Shown piece by piece: positions 29,386 to 38,320 of a stretch of DNA of 64,000 nucleotides. How positions within the stretch are numbered: position 1 is the stretch's first letter; each line of letters opens with the position of its first letter. Made by a program: the position numbers and the translations under genes. The notes under the pieces were generated by a model that saw only the letters and a list, made by a program, of their open reading frames with translations, had not been told where the DNA came from and did no database searches. Source of the DNA: LMUY01 sp964245075 (GTDB lineage Bacteria; Pseudomonadota; Alphaproteobacteria; Acetobacterales; Acetobacteraceae); contig CAXTLC010000014.1 of NCBI GenBank assembly GCA_964245075.1, positions 1 through 64,000 on the forward strand, read 5' to 3'.

Positions 29386-30656
29386 AGGGACGCCACGGCC
29401 CCGGCCTGCCACGCCGCCCGCGCCGCCGGCCAGGTGCGCCGCAGCAGGGCCGCGCCGGCCGCGAACAGCGCCATCCCCACGGCCCACTGCCACAATCCGG
29501 TCGGCTCCGCCGGCAAGCCAAGCACCTGCCCGGCCGCGGCGCCGTTGCGCACGGCTTGCAGGCGGAACGCCAGCTCGGCCAAGGCGGCCACGCCGGCCAG
29601 CGCCAGCGCGAGGCCGGGCAGTTGCGCGCCGTAGGAGGGCAGCAACGCTGTGGCGCGGCCGGAACGGACCAGGGGCGCGTGCGCCAGGATGATGCCCGAC
29701 AGCCCGCCCGGCGCCCACACCACCGCCGCGATGAACAGCAGGCCGTCGTACAACTGCCAGGCGTCCGTCATCGTGGACAGCGCCACTTGCAGGTAGGTCA
29801 CCAGGATGGCCCCCAGCACCGGCCCCCAGAACGTGCCGACGCCGCCCACGAAGGTCATCAGCAGCACCGCGCCCGACGCTTCGGAGGAGATGCTGCCAGA
29901 CGTGACGATCTCGTCGTTCAACGCTTGCAGCCCGCCCGCCACGCCCGCGAACAAGCCGGACAGCGCGAACACCAGGAACCGCACGCGCGCCGGGTCATAG
30001 CCGATGAAGCCGACCCGCTCCGCGTTGTCCCGCACGGCGTTGGCCAGCCGGCCGAGCGGGGTGCCGGTGTAGCGCCACATCAGGAAGGCGCAGAGGAACG
30101 CCCAGACGGCGATCAGGCCGTACACGTGCAGCTGGCTGCCGAAGTCGAAGCCGAACAGCGCCGGGCCGTCCGAGCGGTCGCCGTTCAGCCCTTCCTCGCC
30201 GCCGAACACGGAGGGGAACATCAGCACGGCGGCGCCGAACAGCTCGGCGAGGCCGAGCGTGATCATGGCGAACGCCGTCTCCCCCCGCCGTGTGGCGACC
30301 AGGCCGGCGAGCACGGCCGCCGCCAGGCCCCCAGCCGCGCCGGCGAGCGGGACGAACGGCATGGGCACCCACCAGCCCAGCCCGGCCGCACGCATGGCGT
30401 GCATGGCGGCGAACCCGCCGAAGCCGGCGAACACCGCATGGCCGAAATCCAGCATGCCGCCCTGGCCGAGCAGCATGTTGAACGACAGCGCGAAGACGAT
30501 GGCGATGCCCATGCGGCACAGCAGCGAGAGGCCGAAGCCGCTGGACAGCAGGTAAGGGGCAGCGACCGCCACCATCGCCGCGAGCAACCAGGGCAAGGCC
30601 GATCGCAGGCCGGTGCGCGGGCGGCTCAGCGGGATGGCGCGGGCCGTGACGCTCAT
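29382..30656 (-). CDS. livM: LivM-type ABC transporter permease with C-terminal extension
   Basis: Inner-membrane permease with the family loop ALSFNMLLGQGGMLDFGHAV and AFAMITLGLAELFGAA. At 424 residues it is longer than typical LivM: after the expected end (GGLSGIILAHAPL) it carries about 95 residues with two further hydrophobic segments. The start at 30656 (MSVTARAIPL) is chosen because upstream codons are repeat-derived. The role of the extension is unknown. Confidence 0.88.
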   Translation of the reverse strand: MSVTARAIPLSRPRTGLRSALPWLLAAMVAVAAPYLLSSGFGLSLLCRMGIAIVFALSFNMLLGQGGMLDFGHAVFAGFGGFAAMHAMRAAGLGWWVPMPFVPLAGAAGGLAAAVLAGLVATRRGETAFAMITLGLAELFGAAVLMFPSVFGGEEGLNGDRSDGPALFGFDFGSQLHVYGLIAVWAFLCAFLMWRYTGTPLGRLANAVRDNAERVGFIGYDPARVRFLVFALSGLFAGVAGGLQALNDEIVTSGSISSEASGAVLLMTFVGGVGTFWGPVLGAILVTYLQVALSTMTDAWQLYDGLLFIAAVVWAPGGLSGIILAHAPLVRSGRATALLPSYGAQLPGLALALAGVAALAELAFRLQAVRNGAAAGQVLGLPAEPTGLWQWAVGMALFAAGAALLRRTWPAARAAWQAGAVASL

Positions 30657-30666
30657 GGTGGCAAGC

Positions 30667-30742
30667 CCCCACCCAACCCGCTCCCGCAAGCGGGAACCGG
30701 CTCTCCTTCTCCCGCTCGCGGGAGAGGGCCGGGGTGAGGACA
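30667..30742. repeat. double dispersed palindromic repeat between livH and livM
   Basis: Two hairpin units, around CTCCCGCAAGCGGGA and CTCCCGCTCGCGGGAGAGG, followed by GCCGGGGTGAGG. This is the most complete copy seen and lies inside the transporter operon, where it could attenuate transcription or set mRNA stability. Confidence 0.75.
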
Positions 30743-30747
30743 GCGCA

Positions 30748-31698
30748 TCACGCCGTCCTCGACCCGGCCAGGCCCTTGGGCCGGAACGCCAAGGTCAGCA
30801 CCAGCAGCAGGTAGGGCACAATCGGCGCCGCCCGCGCCACCGTCAGGTTCCACAGGTCGGTCAGGCGGCCGGCCGGGTCCACTGCCAAGCCCATCGCGGC
30901 CAGCGCTCTCCACAGCGGCAGGTCCAGGCTGATCGACACGGTCTGGATCAGCCCGATCAGCACGGACGCCGCCAACGCGCCCCAGATCGAGCCCAGCCCG
31001 CCCATCACCACTACCGCGAACACGATGGCGCCGAGCGAGGCGGCCATGCCCGGCTGGGTGGTGAACGCGTTGCCTGCGATCACCCCCGCCAGCCCGGCGA
31101 GCGCGCAGCCGGCGCCGAACACCAGCGTGAACACCCGCGGCACGTCGTGGCCCAGCATGGACACCATGTCCGGATGGGTCAGCGCCGCGCGCACCACCAG
31201 GCCCAGCCGGGTCCGCGCCAGCGCCGCGTAGAGCGCCACGAACATCAGCAGGGAGACCGCCATCATGAACACCCGGTACGCCGGGTAGGCGGTGTCACCC
31301 ACGTGGAACAGCGGGAAATCCAACGCCGGCGGCACCACGTAGGGGACCGGGTTGCGTCCCCAGACCAGCGGCACGACCTCGCCGATCACGAAGGCCAGGC
31401 CGAAGGTGAACAGCAGTTCCGCCATGTGGCCGTGGCGGTGCACCGCGCGCAGGCCGTAGCGTTCCAGCAACGCGCCGAGCACGCCGACCAGCAGCGGCGC
31501 GATGACCAGGCCGGGCCAGAACCCGGCGTAAAGGCTCACCGTGTAGGCGAAGTAGGCGCCCAGCATGTAGAAGCTGGCATGGGCCAGGTTCAGCACGCCC
31601 ATCATGCCGAAGATCAGCGTCAGCCCGCTGGACAGCATGAACAGCAGCAGGCCGTACACCAGGCCGTTCAGCAGCAGGAGCGTGACGGATGGACTCAT
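30748..31698 (-). CDS. livH: LivH-type ABC transporter permease
   Basis: A 316-residue permease with eight or so hydrophobic segments and the family pattern GLTLIFGMMGVLNLAHASFYMLGAY. The start overlaps the livK stop by four bases. Confidence 0.92.
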   Translation of the reverse strand: MSPSVTLLLLNGLVYGLLLFMLSSGLTLIFGMMGVLNLAHASFYMLGAYFAYTVSLYAGFWPGLVIAPLLVGVLGALLERYGLRAVHRHGHMAELLFTFGLAFVIGEVVPLVWGRNPVPYVVPPALDFPLFHVGDTAYPAYRVFMMAVSLLMFVALYAALARTRLGLVVRAALTHPDMVSMLGHDVPRVFTLVFGAGCALAGLAGVIAGNAFTTQPGMAASLGAIVFAVVVMGGLGSIWGALAASVLIGLIQTVSISLDLPLWRALAAMGLAVDPAGRLTDLWNLTVARAAPIVPYLLLVLTLAFRPKGLAGSRTA

Positions 31699-32930
31699 CC
31701 AGTCGGCTTGTCCTTGTAGGAGCAGGTGGTCGGCATCCGGGTCGCGTCCGCCTCGATCCGGCTGATGGTCTTGAAGCCCAGCCTGGTTTCCGGAAACACG
31801 TGCGGCAGGTCCGGCGCCAGCTCGGAGATGAACAGCGGCTGGATCAACTGGTGGTTGTCCGCCCGCATGTCCGAGACGCCGAGGGGCGTTTGCCGCCGCA
31901 TCCCGCTCATGGCGGCGGCAACGCGGGTCGGGTCGGACGAGTCCGCCTGCTTCATGGCTGCGGCCAGCGTCTCGATCTCGTTCTCGATGTGCCAGTAGTA
32001 GAAGGTGCGGCCGAACCGCTTCTCGAAGGCATCCTGGATGTCGTCGACGCCGGGCACGTTGCCGGCCCAGGTGCTGACCTGCGCGTCACCCCGCGCGCCC
32101 GGCCCGGCGGCGGCCACCAGCACCTGGTCGCCGATGTAGTAGGTGAAGAAGCGGCCCTTGTAGCCGCTGTCCGCCGCCGCCTTGACCAGCAGCTCCAGAT
32201 CGGCCCCCCAGTTGCCGGTGACCACCGCATCCGCGCCGGACGCCTGGATCTTGGCGATGTAGGGCGCGAAATCCTTCACCTTGCCCAGCGGCACCCGCTC
32301 CGCGCCGACGATCTGCAAGTCCGGGCGGCGGTCCGTCAGCATCGCCTCCGCCGCCTTCTGCACCGACACGCCGAACGAGTAGTCCGGGTTGAACACGTAC
32401 ACCTTGTGCACGTCCTTCTGGCTGACGAGGTAGTCCGCCAGCGCTCGCATCTTCATGTCGCTGTCCGCGTCGAAGCGGAACTGCCACCACGAGCATTTCT
32501 CGTTGGTCATTCCCGGGTCGACGGCGGCGTAGTTCAGGTACAGCACGGTCTTGGCCGGGTCGCGCCGGTTGTTCTTGCCGACCGCGTCCTCCAGCGCGAA
32601 GCCGACCGACGAGCCGTTGCCCTGGGTCACGTAGTGGATGCCGTCGTCCACCGCCTTGCGCAGCAGGGTCAGCGACTTCTCCGGGCTGACCTCGTTGTCC
32701 ATCGGCACGATCTCGAACCGGCGGCCCGGCCCGGCGGCGTTCGCGGCGTTCACCCGGTCCGCGGCGAAGCGGAAATGCTGCTCGCCCAGTTGCCCGGTCT
32801 GGGCCAAGGGGCCGCTCAACGGGTCGATGTAGGCGATGCGGACCGTCTCGTCCGCCCGTGCCGAGGGAACGGGGACAAGGGCGGTGGATGCCAGCAAACC
32901 CAGTAGTGCCGCGCCGATGTGCAGCCGCAT
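31695..32930 (-). CDS. LivK-type periplasmic substrate-binding protein
   Basis: A 411-residue type I binding protein with signal peptide MRLHIGAALLGLLASTALVP ending at SARA. The mature start is DETVRIAYIDPLSGPLAQTG, followed by YVTQGNGSSVGFALEDAV and GNWGADLELLVKAAADSG. As the first gene of the transport-plus-beta-oxidation run, it probably sets ligand specificity. Homologues of this group bind amino acids but also aromatic and aliphatic carboxylates; the pim genes downstream favour a carboxylate here. Its promoter should lie in the 141-bp divergent spacer 32931-33071. Confidence 0.88.
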   Translation of the reverse strand: MRLHIGAALLGLLASTALVPVPSARADETVRIAYIDPLSGPLAQTGQLGEQHFRFAADRVNAANAAGPGRRFEIVPMDNEVSPEKSLTLLRKAVDDGIHYVTQGNGSSVGFALEDAVGKNNRRDPAKTVLYLNYAAVDPGMTNEKCSWWQFRFDADSDMKMRALADYLVSQKDVHKVYVFNPDYSFGVSVQKAAEAMLTDRRPDLQIVGAERVPLGKVKDFAPYIAKIQASGADAVVTGNWGADLELLVKAAADSGYKGRFFTYYIGDQVLVAAAGPGARGDAQVSTWAGNVPGVDDIQDAFEKRFGRTFYYWHIENEIETLAAAMKQADSSDPTRVAAAMSGMRRQTPLGVSDMRADNHQLIQPLFISELAPDLPHVFPETRLGFKTISRIEADATRMPTTCSYKDKPTG

Positions 32931-33071
32931 GGCTCCGTCTCCTCCGGTCGATGCTTGTCAACGGGCACTTGCCGGCCCGCGCGCATTCCTGTTTCGTGAT
33001 CCTAGGCCGCTGCTGTCTGCCGTCAATGCCGATCGGCGCAGGCGGCGGCCGTGCCAACCAGGACATGGCCC

Positions 33072-34022
33072 ATGCCCGTTCCCGCCATCTTCGACCGGCT
33101 CCGCCTGCCCGTGATCGCCTCGCCGCTGTTCATCATGTCCACCCCGGATCTGGTGATCGCGCAGTGCCGCGCCGGCGTCGTCGGCTCGTTCCCCGCGTTG
33201 AATGCCCGCCCGGCGCCCGTGCTGGAGGAGTGGTTCCGCCGCTTGGACGGGGAACTGGGCGCGGCGGACGCGCCCTACGCGGTCAACCAGATCGTGCACC
33301 GGTCCAACGACCGGCTGATGCACGACGTCGAGCTCTGCGTGAAGTACAAGGCGCCCATCGTCATCACCTCCCTCGGCGCGCGGGAGGAGGTGTTCGAGGC
33401 GGTGCATTCCTACGGCGGCATCGTGCTGCATGACGTCATCAACGACGCGTTTGCCCGCAAGGCGATCGCCAAGGGAGCGGACGGGCTGATCGCGGTGGCG
33501 GCTGGCGCCGGCGGCCACGCCGGGACGATCTCGCCGTTCGCGCTGGTCGGCGAGATCCGGAGCTGGTTCGACGGGCCGCTCGCCCTGTCCGGCGCCATCG
33601 CCACCGGGGACGCGGTGCTGGCGGCGCAGGCGATGGGGGCGGATTTCGGCTATATCGGCTCCGCCTTCATCGCCACGGCGGAGGCCAATGCGGACCCGGC
33701 CTACAAGCAAATGCTGGTGGAGTCCGCCGCGGGCGACATCGTTTACACCAACCTGATCACCGGCGTGCACGGCAACTACCTCAAGGGCAGCCTCGTGCGC
33801 GCCGGGCTGGACCCGGACAACCTGCCGGTGAGCGACCCCACCGCCATGAACTTCGGCAGCGGCCGGGCCAAGGCCTGGAAGGACATCTGGGGCAGCGGCC
33901 AGGGCATCGGCGCCGTCCGGTCCGTGCTGCCCGCCGCCGAGCTGGTCGAGAAGCTGTCCCGCGAGTACGCCGCCGCCCGCGCGCGGATGGGCCTGGCGCC
34001 GATGGCGGCCCGCGCGGCGTGA
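33072..34022 (+). CDS. nitronate monooxygenase / 2-nitropropane dioxygenase-like flavoprotein
   Basis: FMN enzymes of this TIM-barrel family oxidise alkyl nitronates, while some members act as enoyl reductases. The 316-residue protein begins PAIFDRLRLPVIASPLFIMS and has the FMN-binding AAGAGGHAGTISPFALV and ALSGAIATGDAVLAAQAMGA. The ATG at 33072 fits the usual N-terminus. The stop overlaps the chaC start by four bases. It is divergent from livK. Confidence 0.88.
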   Translation: MPVPAIFDRLRLPVIASPLFIMSTPDLVIAQCRAGVVGSFPALNARPAPVLEEWFRRLDGELGAADAPYAVNQIVHRSNDRLMHDVELCVKYKAPIVITSLGAREEVFEAVHSYGGIVLHDVINDAFARKAIAKGADGLIAVAAGAGGHAGTISPFALVGEIRSWFDGPLALSGAIATGDAVLAAQAMGADFGYIGSAFIATAEANADPAYKQMLVESAAGDIVYTNLITGVHGNYLKGSLVRAGLDPDNLPVSDPTAMNFGSGRAKAWKDIWGSGQGIGAVRSVLPAAELVEKLSREYAAARARMGLAPMAARAA

Positions 34023-34699
34023 CGGACCCCATCCTTACCCGGGCGCTGCTGGAAGCGGGCGGGATCGACGCCATGGTCGCCCGCGCCCACCCCGAGCTGC
34101 GGCTGCTGACGGGGGCGGAACGGGCGGAATCTCTGGGCAGAACATTGGCCGAGCGGCCCCCCGGGGGTGCGGCGTGGCTGTTCGGCTACGGCTCGCTGAT
34201 CTGGAACCCGACCGTGCTGTTCGAGGAGCGCCGGGTCGCGACGGTGCATGGCTGGCACCGCGCGTTCTGCCTGTCCACCCGGGCCGGCCGCGGCACGGCG
34301 GACAATCCCGGCCTGGTGCTGGGCCTGGACGAGGGCGGCGCCTGCACGGGGGTGGCGTTCCGCATCGCGGAGGATCTGCTGGAGCAGGAACTGGCCCTGC
34401 TGTGGCGCCGCGAGATGCTGGCCGGCAGCTACGTGCCCCGCTGGCTGGCGCTGGAAGACCCGACGGGCGAGCCATTCGGCCACGCGGTGGCGTTCACCAT
34501 CAACCCGGACGCCGAGCAGTATGCCGGCGCGCTGGCGAAGGAAACGGTGATCCGCACCCTGGCCACCGCCGCCGGCGAGCTTGGCAGTTGCGCCAGCTAC
34601 CTGTTCCAGACCAGCGAGGGATTGCGGGCGGCCGGGATCGTGGACGCGGAGCTGGACCAGTTGGCTACGGCGGTGCGGGCGGCGCAGGCGGTTCAGTGA
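34019..34699 (+). CDS. chaC: ChaC-like gamma-glutamylcyclotransferase
   Basis: ChaC enzymes cleave glutathione to 5-oxoproline and Cys-Gly. The 226-residue protein shows the substrate-binding loop WLFGYGSLIWNP, the HGWHRAFCLSTRAGRGT segment and a LLWRREMLAGSYVPRW stretch holding the likely catalytic Glu. It starts at GTG 34019, coupled to the upstream flavoprotein gene. Coupling to a nitronate monooxygenase hints at a shared detoxification role, which is inference. Confidence 0.92.
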   Translation: MTDPILTRALLEAGGIDAMVARAHPELRLLTGAERAESLGRTLAERPPGGAAWLFGYGSLIWNPTVLFEERRVATVHGWHRAFCLSTRAGRGTADNPGLVLGLDEGGACTGVAFRIAEDLLEQELALLWRREMLAGSYVPRWLALEDPTGEPFGHAVAFTINPDAEQYAGALAKETVIRTLATAAGELGSCASYLFQTSEGLRAAGIVDAELDQLATAVRAAQAVQ

Positions 34700-34799
34700 G
34701 GGGCGTGCAGATGGTCCGACCCATGCGCGCAGGGAAATTCAGTAACCACTTCCGATAACGCTCGCAATTGCGCGGAAATCCAACTTGGAGTTGAAAGCC

Positions 34800-34830
34800 G
34801 ACGCAACACAGTTTTCCATCCAACTGCGTC
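34800..34830. terminator. imperfect hairpin between convergent genes
   Basis: GACGCA...CAGTT pairs with AACTGCGTC across an eight-base loop with a small bulge. It lies in the 148-bp gap between chaC and the convergent glycosyltransferase gene. Termination is inferred from position only. Confidence 0.3.
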
Positions 34831-34847
34831 GCGCCGACCCGCCCGCC

Positions 34848-36020
34848 CTACTTCGCGAGCACGGCCCGCCCCCCCATCCGGCGCACCATGCGGCGGACGC
34901 CGAGCGGCATGCCGGCGCGCAGCGCCCACCGCGCCACCACCAGCGGGTAGAGCCGCAAGGGCGCCAGCCGCAGCGCCGCCGCCCCCTTGCCTTCGGCCAG
35001 CAGACGCGCGGCCGTGCCCGACAGCATCCGGGTGCACACGGCGCGGCTGGACGCCGTCATCTCCGGCAGCGCGCGCACCAGCGTGTCCCGGATGTAGCCG
35101 CAATCCTCCATGTCGAGCTCGTATGGCCGGTGGCTCGACAGCTCCAGCAGCTTGGCGCAAACCGCCGGGGCCAGCAGCGCCGCCTCCGCCGGGTCCAGCC
35201 CGCGGCTGCCCACGCGCACGATGCCCTCCAGCGAGCGCGCCCCCAGGCACTCGGCCAGCGCCGAGCGGGGGAACGCCAGGTCTTCCCGCCCAGCCCGGCG
35301 GCGCAGCGCCGAGATCCCCGCCAACTGCGAGTTGAGCGCCGACACGCGGCCGTTCAGCACGGACATCCCGGTGATGCTCCGCCCGTGGATGCGGAACTCG
35401 CCCAGCACGTCCGGCATGTTCGCGAGCGTGCCCACTTCCTGCAAGCGCCAGTACAGGTCGGTATCCTCGGAATGGAAGACATAGCGGTAGCCGCCCACGG
35501 CCTCCACGGCGGCGCGCCGCACCATCAGGAACGGGTGGATGAGGTATGGCTCCCGCTGCGGGCACTCGCGCGGGTCAGCGAGGTCCGGCGAGGGCAGGTG
35601 CAAAGGCGGCCCAAGCACGCGCCCGGCGTCGTCGATGTGGCGGATCGCGCCGGACACGGCGCTGCAACCGGGGTGCGCGTGCAGAAAGGCGAGCTGCTTC
35701 TCGAACCGGTCCGGGCTGGCCAGGTCGTCGGCGTCATGCCGGGCGACCATGGAGGCGGTGCAGGTTGCCAGGCCCGCGTTCAGCGCGTCCACGATGCCGC
35801 CGTTCGGCCGGTCCAGCAGCACGACCCGGCTGTCCGCGTCGGCCAAGCGCCGCACGATCTCCCGCGTTCCATCGGTCGAGCCGTCGTTGACGACGATGAT
35901 CCGGATGTCGCGGACGGTCTGCGCCTGGATGCTGGCCACCGCGCTCTCGATCGTCTTGGCGCCGTTGTAGGCGGGGATCACCACGTCCACGAGCGGCGGG
36001 GCGGCGTCATCCGAACTCAT
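34848..36020 (-). CDS. family 2 glycosyltransferase
   Basis: A 390-residue GT-A enzyme: VDVVIPAYNGAKTIESAVAS, IIVVNDGSTDGT, the metal-binding DxD equivalent in ARHDADDLASPDR, and the acceptor loop HSEDTDLYWRLQ near residue 200. It transfers sugar from a nucleotide sugar to an unknown acceptor, as in exopolysaccharide or LPS side-chain synthesis. No other polysaccharide gene is adjacent. The C-terminal third is basic with a possible membrane-associated end. Confidence 0.88.
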   Translation of the reverse strand: MSSDDAAPPLVDVVIPAYNGAKTIESAVASIQAQTVRDIRIIVVNDGSTDGTREIVRRLADADSRVVLLDRPNGGIVDALNAGLATCTASMVARHDADDLASPDRFEKQLAFLHAHPGCSAVSGAIRHIDDAGRVLGPPLHLPSPDLADPRECPQREPYLIHPFLMVRRAAVEAVGGYRYVFHSEDTDLYWRLQEVGTLANMPDVLGEFRIHGRSITGMSVLNGRVSALNSQLAGISALRRRAGREDLAFPRSALAECLGARSLEGIVRVGSRGLDPAEAALLAPAVCAKLLELSSHRPYELDMEDCGYIRDTLVRALPEMTASSRAVCTRMLSGTAARLLAEGKGAAALRLAPLRLYPLVVARWALRAGMPLGVRRMVRRMGGRAVLAK

Positions 36021-36056
36021 GGTGGACTCCTGCGCAACATGGAGCGCCGGCAGTTT

Positions 36057-37472
36057 CTACCTGATCACGGCTTGCGGCACATCATAAGCTTGCAGCTCCC
36101 GCCAATGCCGCTCCAGGTCGCCCGTGAACAGCCCGCGGGTCAGCCCGGACACCAGCTTGGGCACCGCCGTGGTCATCGCGTTGATGGAGGAGCCGGACGG
36201 GCCGAAGCTCATCGTGGACGCGATGCTGAACAGGTGCACGTCGCGGATCCACTCCGCCTGGCCCGGCACGCGCGGCACCAAGCTGAAATCAGGCGCCAGG
36301 TACGGGAAGCGGCCCAGCCGGTCATCCCGCTCGGCCGGCGGCGGCTGGTAGCGGTCGGACCAGCGGGCGATGTCCCCGGCCATGCGGCGCAGCTCCGGGC
36401 GGCGGGTGAAGTCCATTTCCACCCCCGTGCCGCAGATCACGAAATCCGCCTCGAACGTGCCGCGTGGGGTGTCGAACGCCACCGTGTTCCCCACGGCGCG
36501 GGCAGCCGTCCAGGGCGCGCCGGTCACCAGGCGGAACGCGGCGTGCCGGGCGCAGCGGTCGAAGGTCGGTTGCGGAAAGCCTTCGCGCATGCCCCCGATG
36601 CGGCTCATGAACCGCCAGCGCCACGCGTCGTCGAGGTCCGACAGGTGGCGGAGGAAGCCGGCGAAGGTCAGCCAGCGGTACGGCTGCACCACCTGCGGCT
36701 CCGCCCGGCGGCAATACAGCGCCACGTCGGCCGCGCCCGCCTCCAGCGCGGCGGCGGCGTTGTCGAACGCGGACGCGCCGGCGCCCAGCACCGCCACCCG
36801 GCGCCCGCGCAGGGCGGCGAAGTCGATCGGGTCCGCGGCGTGGGCGCGCAAGGCGGCGGGCAGGGCGGCCAGCACCGGTGGCATCCACCATTCCCCCATG
36901 CCGTCCTGCCCGGTCGCCAGCACCACCTTGCGGGCGTAGCGCGTCCCGCCATCCGCGAACGTGGCGGCCAGCAGCCCGCCCCCGGCCGGGGCGATGTCCG
37001 TGACCGCCGTGCTGTTCCGCACCGGGACGCCGACCGTGTCGCGCACCCAGCCGAGATAGGCGGCCCAGTCCTCCCGCGCGATCAGACCCAGGGATCGCCA
37101 GTGCGCCGGGCCGTGCCGCGCCTCGTGCCAGGATTGGTAGCACAGGCTGGGCAGGTCCAGGTCCGGCCCGGTGTAGTCCTTGGGCGAGCGCAGGGTGTGC
37201 ATGCGGGCGTAGCTCAGCCAGGGCCCTTCCGCGTCCCGGGCGGCGCGGTCCACCACCAGGATGTTGTCCACCTGCGCCCGCAGCAACCCCACCGCGATCC
37301 CGAGGCCGGACTGGCCGCCGCCCACCACCAGCACGTCCAGCGCCGGCTCGCCATCCGGCCCGATGCGCGGTTGCAGCCACTTGGCGCGCGGGTGGGCGAC
37401 GCGGTCGAGGTCGTCGCGCACCCGGGCGGCCAGCGCCGCCAGCGCGTCCAGCGGCCCGTGGTTATCCGGCAA
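36057..37472 (-). CDS. flavin-containing monooxygenase-like oxidoreductase
   Basis: A 471-residue FAD/NAD(P)H enzyme with two Rossmann motifs, VLVVGGGQSGLGIAVGLL (FAD) and VAVLGAGASAFDNAAAAL (NADPH), plus an FMO/YUCCA-like ATGQDGMGEWWMP segment. It probably hydroxylates or does Baeyer-Villiger oxidation on an unknown substrate. No ATG fits; a TTG at 37472, 11 bp inside the end of the upstream SDR gene, gives LPDNHGPLDALAAL and is my best guess. The overlap suggests co-translation with the SDR. Confidence 0.8.
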   Translation of the reverse strand: MPDNHGPLDALAALAARVRDDLDRVAHPRAKWLQPRIGPDGEPALDVLVVGGGQSGLGIAVGLLRAQVDNILVVDRAARDAEGPWLSYARMHTLRSPKDYTGPDLDLPSLCYQSWHEARHGPAHWRSLGLIAREDWAAYLGWVRDTVGVPVRNSTAVTDIAPAGGGLLAATFADGGTRYARKVVLATGQDGMGEWWMPPVLAALPAALRAHAADPIDFAALRGRRVAVLGAGASAFDNAAAALEAGAADVALYCRRAEPQVVQPYRWLTFAGFLRHLSDLDDAWRWRFMSRIGGMREGFPQPTFDRCARHAAFRLVTGAPWTAARAVGNTVAFDTPRGTFEADFVICGTGVEMDFTRRPELRRMAGDIARWSDRYQPPPAERDDRLGRFPYLAPDFSLVPRVPGQAEWIRDVHLFSIASTMSFGPSGSSINAMTTAVPKLVSGLTRGLFTGDLERHWRELQAYDVPQAVIR

Positions 37473-38193
37473 GCCAGCCTCCGTCCACGGCCAGCTCGGT
37501 TCCGGTGGTGAAGCTGGACGCGTCGCTGGCGAGGTACAACGCCGCTTCCGCCACTTCCTCCGCACGGCCGAAGCGGGCCATGGGGTGGCGGGCGAGCGAG
37601 GCGGCGCGCGGCTGCGCCGGGTCGGCGGCGCGGGCGAAGGAGCGGTGGAGCAGGGGCGTGTCGATGGCGCCCGGCAGGATGGCGTTCGCCCGCACGCCGT
37701 CGGGCGCGTGGTCCAGCGCCACCGTGCGCGTCATGCTCAGGATGGCTCCCTTGGCGGCGATGTAGGCGATGTTGTTGCGCCCGCCGGCGCGTGCCAGTTG
37801 CGAGCCGACGGTGACGATGCTGCCGCCGCGTTGCGCTTGCATGGCCGGCAGCACGGCGCGGACCCATAGCCAGGTTCCCCACACGTGGACGCGCATCGTG
37901 GCCTCGAAATCCGCCGGGGTGACCGTCACCGCGGTGCCGCCGCGGGAGAAGCCGGCTGCGGTCACCAGTATGTCGATGCGGCCCCACTGGGCGAGCACGG
38001 CCGACGCGTCCGCTTCGGCGCGGCCGGGTTCGGCCACGTCGCCCGTGCGCCGGAGCGCGCCGGGAAGGTCGGCGACGTCCCGGTCGACGATGCAGACCCG
38101 CGCGCCTTCGCGGAGGAACAGCCGGGCGGTGGCCAGGCCGATGCCGGAAGCGCCGCCGGTGACGACCGCGACCTTGCCAGCGAGGCGGGTCAT
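37462..38193 (-). CDS. SDR family oxidoreductase
   Basis: A classical 243-residue SDR with VAVVTGGASGIGLA, the TAAGFSRGG loop, active-site SQLARAGGRNNIAYIAAKGA (Tyr and Lys present) and C-terminal VDGGW. The start ATG 38193 gives MTRLAGKVAVVTGG. It overlaps the FMO-like gene downstream and is 127 bp after the ABC ATPase gene, with repeat elements in between. The substrate is unknown. Confidence 0.9.
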   Translation of the reverse strand: MTRLAGKVAVVTGGASGIGLATARLFLREGARVCIVDRDVADLPGALRRTGDVAEPGRAEADASAVLAQWGRIDILVTAAGFSRGGTAVTVTPADFEATMRVHVWGTWLWVRAVLPAMQAQRGGSIVTVGSQLARAGGRNNIAYIAAKGAILSMTRTVALDHAPDGVRANAILPGAIDTPLLHRSFARAADPAQPRAASLARHPMARFGRAEEVAEAALYLASDASSFTTGTELAVDGGWLAG

Positions 38194-38209
38194 GCGGACG
38201 TCCCCATCT

Positions 38210-38231
38210 TTCTCCTTTCGGGAGAGGGCTC
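38210..38231. repeat. dispersed palindromic repeat, partial copy
   Basis: CTCCTTTCGGGAGAGGGC, lacking the usual GGGGTGAGGG tail. It lies between the fused ABC ATPase gene and the SDR gene. Confidence 0.6.
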
Positions 38232-38260
38232 GACGCAACGGCGATCCGCCGGGTTTGCGC

Positions 38261-38305
38261 CAGGCCCCACCCAGCCCTTTCCCTGGGGGAAGAGGGCTCT
38301 CTGCG
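38261..38305. repeat. dispersed palindromic repeat
   Basis: CCCCACCCAGCCCTTTCCCT followed by a GGGGGAAGAGGGCTCT arm. Together with the preceding element it fills most of the 127-bp gap. Confidence 0.6.
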
Positions 38306-38320
38306 ACAGGGCTGGGACGT

